From Burkholderia sp. PAMC 26561 (GTDB lineage Bacteria > Pseudomonadota > Gammaproteobacteria > Burkholderiales > Burkholderiaceae): a stretch of 64,000 nt of DNA. This document shows positions 59,164 to 64,000 of the stretch, piece by piece. Within the stretch, counting starts at the first letter, position 1, and every line of letters starts with the position of its first letter. Under the pieces are notes generated by a model, which worked only from the letters and a program-made list of their open reading frames with translations, had not been told where the DNA came from and ran no database searches. The DNA is taken from the NCBI RefSeq assembly GCF_001557535.2, contig NZ_CP014306.1, positions 1,240,001 through 1,304,000 on the forward strand, given 5' to 3'. The position numbers were made by a program, and so were the translations under genes.

Positions 59164-59834
59164 AACCCGGATTATTGGGCGCAGTTTCCGTCGCGTTATT
59201 GCTGACGTACGGCGCAGCAAACGCACAAACGGTGAAGGGCAGCGACATGGCCACGCAAAACGCCGTCGCCGATTACAACGCGGGCAATTTCGGCGCGGCG
59301 CGCTCGGAGTTTCTTCGCGCGGCGAAGAAGGGCAGCCGTCTCGCGGAATTCAATTACGCGATGATGCTGGTCAACGGCGAGGGCGGTCCCGCCGATGTCC
59401 CCGAAGGCAAGAAATGGCTGCGCAAGGCCGCCGACGCCGACATGACCCAGGCGCAGTTCGTGTACGGCAAGATGTTCGACGATGGCCAGTTTGTGGATCG
59501 TGATCCGGCTGAGGCGCATCGCTGGTTTTTGCGGGCGGCGAGCCAGGGACACGTGCAGGCGGAACTGGCGCTGGCGAATCAATTTCTCGATGGCCGCGGC
59601 ACCCCGCGCGATAACGCCCAGGCCTTCGCCTGGTACAAGAAAGCAGCCGAAGGCGGCGACATGACCGCGCAATACGTGGCGGGATCGTTCTATGAACGCG
59701 GCGGCGACGGCGTGCAGAAGAACATCAATGTCGCGCGTGCGTATTACGCGGCGGCAGCGGCTCAAGGCGATCCCGCGGCGAAGCTGAAATACCAGCAACT
59801 GAGCGCGGAGCTTTCCCAGGAACGGCCGCAATAA
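59160..59834 (+). CDS. Sel1-repeat exported protein
   Basis: This 224-residue protein has a Sec signal (LLGAVSVALLLTYGAANAQ) and then about five Sel1-like repeats (e.g. AEFNYAMMLVNGEGGPADVPEGKKWLRKAA; AQFVYGKMFDDGQ; AELALANQFLDGRGTPRDNAQAFAWYKKAA). Sel1 repeats mediate protein contacts, often in the envelope. It starts within the end of the aldolase gene (ATGA overlap), suggesting co-transcription. Function is unknown. Confidence 0.85.
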   Translation: MKPGLLGAVSVALLLTYGAANAQTVKGSDMATQNAVADYNAGNFGAARSEFLRAAKKGSRLAEFNYAMMLVNGEGGPADVPEGKKWLRKAADADMTQAQFVYGKMFDDGQFVDRDPAEAHRWFLRAASQGHVQAELALANQFLDGRGTPRDNAQAFAWYKKAAEGGDMTAQYVAGSFYERGGDGVQKNINVARAYYAAAAAQGDPAAKLKYQQLSAELSQERPQ

Positions 59835-59838
59835 ACAA

Positions 59839-59877
59839 AAAGCCCGCGATGATCATCAATCGAATCGCGGGCCTTCT
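59839..59877. terminator. Terminator between the Sel1 gene and rodA
   Basis: AAGCCCGCGAT pairs with ATCGCGGGCCTT (one bulge) around a 13-nt loop, between convergent genes. Confidence 0.7.
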
Positions 59878-59891
59878 TGAGTCCAGACGCT

Positions 59892-61049
59892 TTATCCCTT
59901 CATCAGCCGCTTCTGTCGCGACACGCTCATAATCAGTCCGACCGCGACGCCGAGCGTGGTCAGCGCCGTTCCGCCATAACTCATGAACGGCAGCGGCACG
60001 CCGACTACCGGCAAGATCCCGCTCACCATTCCGATGTTCACGAACGCGTACGTGAAGAACGCCATGGTCAGCGATCCCGCCAATAACCGGCCAAACAACG
60101 TCGCGCCGTTCGCCGCAATGAACAACCCGCGCGCAATCAGCGCCATATAAAGAAAGAGCAGCACGAGTCCGCCGGCAAGCCCGAACTCCTCCGAAAAGAC
60201 CGCGAAAATAAAGTCGGTATGTTTCTCCGGGATGAACTCCAGATGCGCCTGCGTGCCCTTGAGCCAGCCTTTGCCGAACGTCCCGCCTGAACCGATCGCG
60301 ATCACGGCCTGAATGGTGTGAAAGCCCTTGCCGAGCGGATCGGAAGTCGGATCGAGCAGCGTACAGATCCGATGCTTCTGGTAGTCGTGCATCAAAGGCC
60401 AGTTCACTTCCGGCTGGCAGATGCGTTCCTGGAACACGCCGATACTCGCCACCACCAGCACCGCTGCAACCAGCACCGGCACGATCAGCTTGAAGCTCAG
60501 GCCCGCAAAATAGATGACAAAAAGCCCTGCCGCGAACACGAGCACGGCGGTCCCCAGATCGGGCTGCTTCGCGATGATCGCTACCGGCAGCACCAGGATC
60601 AGGAACCCGACGACGTAATCCCACCAGCGGATCTGGCCTTCACGCCGCTGGAAATACCACGCGAGCATGAGCGGCATCGCGATCTTCATGATTTCGGACG
60701 GCTGGATCACCACGCCCACGTTCAGCCAGCGTTTCGCGCCTTTTCGCGTGAGGCCGAACGTGGCGACCGCGATCAGCAACGCCATGCCGAACGTATAAAG
60801 CGGCACGGCAAAACGCATCAGCGTGGGCGGCGGGACATTGGCGAGAATCCACATCAGGCCGAACGTCAGCATGATGTTGCGCAACTGGTCCTCGACGCGC
60901 CCGGGCACATCGAGACTCGCGCTATACAGCGTCACGATTCCAACACACAGCAGCAGGAACACAATCAGCGCGAGGGGTTTGTCGAAACCCGCAAACATGC
61001 GCTTCGTGCGGTCCATCCAGGCGCGCTTGTCGAACTGCATCGCTTGCAT
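59892..61049 (-). CDS. rodA: Rod shape-determining protein RodA
   Basis: RodA is the SEDS glycosyltransferase that polymerises peptidoglycan for cell elongation, paired with PBP2. The 385-residue protein has about ten membrane segments and the SEDS stretches KRWLNVGVVIQPSEIMKI, LLVLPVAIIAKQPDLGTAVL and LPFMSYGGTALTT near the C terminus. The ATG at 61049 has an AAGGAG site 8 bases upstream. It lies 15 bp after mrdA in the mreD-mrdA-rodA operon. Confidence 0.96.
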   Translation of the reverse strand: MQAMQFDKRAWMDRTKRMFAGFDKPLALIVFLLLCVGIVTLYSASLDVPGRVEDQLRNIMLTFGLMWILANVPPPTLMRFAVPLYTFGMALLIAVATFGLTRKGAKRWLNVGVVIQPSEIMKIAMPLMLAWYFQRREGQIRWWDYVVGFLILVLPVAIIAKQPDLGTAVLVFAAGLFVIYFAGLSFKLIVPVLVAAVLVVASIGVFQERICQPEVNWPLMHDYQKHRICTLLDPTSDPLGKGFHTIQAVIAIGSGGTFGKGWLKGTQAHLEFIPEKHTDFIFAVFSEEFGLAGGLVLLFLYMALIARGLFIAANGATLFGRLLAGSLTMAFFTYAFVNIGMVSGILPVVGVPLPFMSYGGTALTTLGVAVGLIMSVSRQKRLMKG

Positions 61050-61064
61050 GGCGGTTCTCCTTCT

Positions 61065-63515
61065 TTACTCGTCGATGCCGCCGGACGGCGTCAACGTTTG
61101 AATGGGGTTCTTGCCGTTGTTACGGGGAATCGCAGCCGTGGGCGCGGGTTCCTTCGGCGGCGCGGGTGTCCTGGGCGGCACGGGCGCAGGCGCTTTGCGG
61201 GCTTCCTTTGCGTTCAATGCCGGCACCTTCTCTTTTCCGTTGCCTTCCTTGCCAGTGGCTCGCGGCATTTCCGCTGCAACGGGGACAATGGGCGCGCGAG
61301 GCGTGGCCAGCGCGCGCAACATCATTTGCGCCGGCGATGCGGGCACGGCCGGCGCTGCGGCCGAGGCTTCGCTGCCTGCATCGGCAGATGAAGCAGGAGA
61401 AGCGGTTGAAGCCGAAGAGGCTGGCTGAGCCGCCGATGCCTCCGCCGCACCCGATGCTCCTGCCACCGGCGCGGAGGCCGCCGCGGGATTGAACGCAGGC
61501 GATGCAGCCACCACCGATGCCGGCAATGCCGCATCGACCGCCGATTGCGAGCCGCCGATCACGGGCGCTGTCGCGCCTTCCGTGGCCGACGCCGCCGCCG
61601 CCACCGCCGCCGCTTCCGCACCCGGCTTCAACCGGTCGACGAGGTAATAGTCGAGCACTTTGCGTGCAATCGGACCAGCGGCTTCCGCACCCCAGCCGCC
61701 GTTTTCGACGATCAGCGCAATCGCAATGGTCGGATGCTCTGCCGGCGCAAACGCGATATACAACGCGTGGTCTCGCAAGTGCTCGGCCGTCGCGTGGCCC
61801 GAGTAGTTCGCGCCTTGCAACGAATAAACCTGCGCCGTGCCGGTCTTGCCAGCCGACACATATTGAGCGCCGCGGAAGATCTTGACCGCGGTGCCGTTCG
61901 TGACCACGCCTTCCATTGCGCGCTTGATGAAGTCGACGTCCGCCTGCCTCACCGCAATCTTGTCGCTCGGCGCGCGGACCGTCAGACGAACGGCCTTCGT
62001 GATCGGATTCTCGACTTCCTTCACCAGATGCGGCTTCATGACTACGCCGTCATTCGCAAGCGTCGCCGTGGCGTGGGCGAGCTGCAGGATGGTGAACGAG
62101 TTGTACCCCTGTCCAATACCCAGGCTGATCGTCTCGCCTTCATACCAGCGCTGCTGTTCGGGCTTGCGATACGCCTTCTTCTTCCAATCCGTCGATGGAA
62201 GGATGCCGCGCGCTTCGCCGTAGATATCGATGCCCGTGATCTGCCCGAAGCCCCACGGCTTCATGAAACCGGCCATCGCGTTCACGCCCAGATCGTGCGC
62301 GAGCATGTAGAAATACGTGTCGTTGGAGACCACGATCGCGCGGTTCATGTCGACCCAGCCCTGACCCGCGCGCACGTCGTTGCGGAAGGTGTGGCCGCCG
62401 AACGTGTACGAGCCCGGGTCCTGGAAACCCCAGCCCGGCGTGCGCTTGTGCAGCGTCAGCGCGGCGAGCGCCATGAACGGCTTGTAGGTCGAACCCGGCG
62501 GATACGTGCCGTGCAGCGGACGGTTCAACAACGGATGATCGGGCGAATTGTTGAGCGAATCCCAGGTCTGCTGATCGATGCCGTCCACAAACGAATTCGG
62601 ATCGAAACTCGGCGCCGACACAAACGCGAGCACATCGCCAGTCGATGGCTCGATGGCGACCAGCGCGCCGCGTTTGCCCGCGAACGCCTGCTCGGCGACC
62701 TGCTGCAAGCCGATATCCAGCGACAACACCAGGTTGTTCCCCGGCGTGGCTTGCGTGCGCGACATGGTGCGCACCGGCCGTCCGCCCGCCGTCACTTCCA
62801 CTTCCTCGAAACCCGTCAGCCCGTGCAACTCGGTCTCGTAGCTTTGCTCGACACCGATCTTGCCCATGTAATCGGAGCCCTTGTAGTTGTTCGCGTCCAG
62901 ACGCGGATCGTAGTGATCGGTGTCGGCGTCGTTCTGGTCGCTTGCGGCGTCGATACGCTCCTGATCGCGCTGCGAAATCCGCCCGATATACCCGATCACG
63001 TGCGCCGCCGTCGGTCCCAGCGGATATTGGCGGAACAGCCGCGCGCGCACTTCCACGCCTGGGAAGCGGAAACGCTGCGCGGTGAACTGGGCGACTTCTT
63101 CGTCGGTGAGACGGGTCCGGATGGGCAGGCTCTCGAAGTTCTTCGAGTCTTCCAGCAGCTTCTTGAAGCGCCGGCGGTCGCGTGCGTCGACGGGAATCAC
63201 GGTCGCGATGCGGTCGATTTCATCGTCTAGCGTGGTGTTGATCTTCGATGGCGTGATTTCCAGCGTGTAAGCCGAATAGTTCTTTGCCAGCACGACGCCG
63301 TTGCGGTCGGTAATGATTCCGCGATTCGGCACGATAGGCGCAACCGAGATACGGTTTTCATCGGCCTGCAGTGAGTACTTGCTGAAATGCCAGACTTGCA
63401 GATACAGGAACCGCACGCCGATCAGCCCGAAGCAGACGAACACGAACAAGCCGGCGGCTGCCACGCGCAGGCGAAACTTCGATAACTGTTGTTCGGCGTT
63501 CTGAAATTCGGTCAT
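61065..63515 (-). CDS. mrdA: Penicillin-binding protein 2
   Basis: PBP2 is the transpeptidase partner of RodA in lateral-wall synthesis. The 816-residue protein has an N-terminal membrane anchor (about 17-40), the dimerisation/pedestal domain and the transpeptidase domain. The latter has the SxxK motif in PGSTYKPF near 343, the SxN region, and KTG in SAGKTGTAQVY near 556. The domain ends around 625. The last 185 residues are an Ala/Ser/Pro-rich tail (repeated ASAA, PAS and APA blocks), so the protein is well over the usual 630. It follows mreD by 85 bp and precedes rodA by 15 bp. Confidence 0.95.
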   Translation of the reverse strand: MTEFQNAEQQLSKFRLRVAAAGLFVFVCFGLIGVRFLYLQVWHFSKYSLQADENRISVAPIVPNRGIITDRNGVVLAKNYSAYTLEITPSKINTTLDDEIDRIATVIPVDARDRRRFKKLLEDSKNFESLPIRTRLTDEEVAQFTAQRFRFPGVEVRARLFRQYPLGPTAAHVIGYIGRISQRDQERIDAASDQNDADTDHYDPRLDANNYKGSDYMGKIGVEQSYETELHGLTGFEEVEVTAGGRPVRTMSRTQATPGNNLVLSLDIGLQQVAEQAFAGKRGALVAIEPSTGDVLAFVSAPSFDPNSFVDGIDQQTWDSLNNSPDHPLLNRPLHGTYPPGSTYKPFMALAALTLHKRTPGWGFQDPGSYTFGGHTFRNDVRAGQGWVDMNRAIVVSNDTYFYMLAHDLGVNAMAGFMKPWGFGQITGIDIYGEARGILPSTDWKKKAYRKPEQQRWYEGETISLGIGQGYNSFTILQLAHATATLANDGVVMKPHLVKEVENPITKAVRLTVRAPSDKIAVRQADVDFIKRAMEGVVTNGTAVKIFRGAQYVSAGKTGTAQVYSLQGANYSGHATAEHLRDHALYIAFAPAEHPTIAIALIVENGGWGAEAAGPIARKVLDYYLVDRLKPGAEAAAVAAAASATEGATAPVIGGSQSAVDAALPASVVAASPAFNPAAASAPVAGASGAAEASAAQPASSASTASPASSADAGSEASAAAPAVPASPAQMMLRALATPRAPIVPVAAEMPRATGKEGNGKEKVPALNAKEARKAPAPVPPRTPAPPKEPAPTAAIPRNNGKNPIQTLTPSGGIDE

Positions 63516-63600
63516 GCAATCTTCGCGGGGACCGCGTATGTGGCGACTGTGGCGTGCGGCTTAACCGGCACACCGGCAGGCGCTTGAATCAACTGGCAAC

Positions 63601-64000
63601 TCAAATGGGACGTGTGTCGTCAGGATCGGTGGCGCGGCGCTGCGGAATCAGCAGCAGGAAACTCGCGAGCGGCCACAAAATGGCTTCCACGAATCCATCG
63701 ACCAGATAGCTCCAGCCGGGAAACGCCGCGCCGGTCAGCAGGCGAATCACGAACGGAACGATCTGCGCGCCGATCAGGAGCGGTGCGACCACGAACGTCT
63801 GCACGGGCAACGACATCCACAATACGCGCCTGTGAATGGTGATGGCGCCGTACGACAACAACGTATACGCAAGCGCGTGCTCGCCGAGCAGACTCGCATT
63901 GTGAACGTCCATCAACATGCCAAGCAAAAACGCGATGCCCATTCCGACACGCCGCGGCTGGTGAACGTTCCAGAAAAGCAGGACAACGGCCACAAAATCA
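63601..64000 (-). CDS. mreD: Rod shape-determining protein MreD (partial, 5' end outside window)
   Basis: MreD is an inner-membrane protein of the elongasome. About 132 residues of the C-terminal part are visible, beginning with DFVAVVLLFWNVHQPRRVG, a conserved MreD stretch, and including LGMLMDVHNASLLG. Four hydrophobic segments can be seen. The start codon lies beyond 64000; the full protein is usually about 170 residues. It is followed by mrdA and rodA on the same strand; mreC and mreB are expected upstream. Confidence 0.9.
   Translation of the reverse strand, partial: DFVAVVLLFWNVHQPRRVGMGIAFLLGMLMDVHNASLLGEHALAYTLLSYGAITIHRRVLWMSLPVQTFVVAPLLIGAQIVPFVIRLLTGAAFPGWSYLVDGFVEAILWPLASFLLLIPQRRATDPDDTRPI

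Overview
The window looks like a chromosome segment around the dnaA region of a Burkholderiaceae bacterium (Burkholderia, Paraburkholderia or Caballeronia type). The evidence is high GC, strong GC3 bias, the order rpmH-rnpA-yidD-yidC next to dnaA-dnaN-gyrB, a DUF4148 gene, an NtrYX pair after rsmB, a QueE with the CX14CX2C cluster motif, and mreD-mrdA-rodA. The genus is an inference; no 16S gene is present. Almost everything is core housekeeping. I see no prophage, insertion sequence or CRISPR array.

Layout. 1-5 kb: a lipoprotein gene, gshA, and an adaptive-response operon ada-alkA with a recognisable Ada box. 4.9-9 kb: a candidate CU-rich sRNA, a VOC protein, YaeQ, a small secreted protein, a second candidate sRNA, a LysE-type exporter behind a leader terminator, and a DUF433/PIN-like toxin-antitoxin pair. 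9-14.2 kb (minus strand): mnmE, an oppositely oriented HTH regulator, then yidC, yidD, rnpA, rpmH. 14.2-20.2 kb: the rpmH/dnaA divergent region with one perfect DnaA box, then dnaA, dnaN and gyrB; an array of seven helically phased short repeats lies between dnaN and gyrB. 20-32 kb: an FeS-type photolyase relative, a TPR/glycosyltransferase-like protein, sbcDC, a zinc-ribbon protein, dbpA, a lipocalin, and a TPR gene broken by a one-base frameshift. 32-39 kb: an MFS pump, two hydroxyacid dehydrogenases, a DUF4148 gene with a third CU-rich sRNA-like element in its 3' region, two small ORFs, tRNA-Lys, a thioesterase, a patatin and OsmC. 39-50 kb: pckG, a LysR regulator, topB, a thioredoxin-like protein, dprA, def-fmt, htpX. 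50-56 kb: rsmB, a DUF4390 gene, ntrY, ntrX. 56-64 kb: tRNA-Phe, queC-queE-queD, an HpaI-type aldolase, a Sel1-repeat protein, and rodA-mrdA-mreD, the last running off the window.

Genes acting together: ada/alkA (alkylation repair), rpmH/rnpA/yidD/yidC (ribosome, RNase P, membrane insertion), dnaA/dnaN/gyrB (replication), sbcD/sbcC (DNA end processing), def/fmt (N-terminal formylation cycle), ntrY/ntrX (two-component signalling), queC/E/D (queuosine precursor), and mreD/mrdA/rodA (elongasome).

The least-described signals are regulatory. There are three intergenic elements with an anti-Shine-Dalgarno CCUCC motif followed by an intrinsic terminator, two of which share an identical 10-nt TGTCTCCTCC block. 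There is also the 11-bp-phased repeat array before gyrB, and a VapBC45-like module with a palindromic candidate operator.
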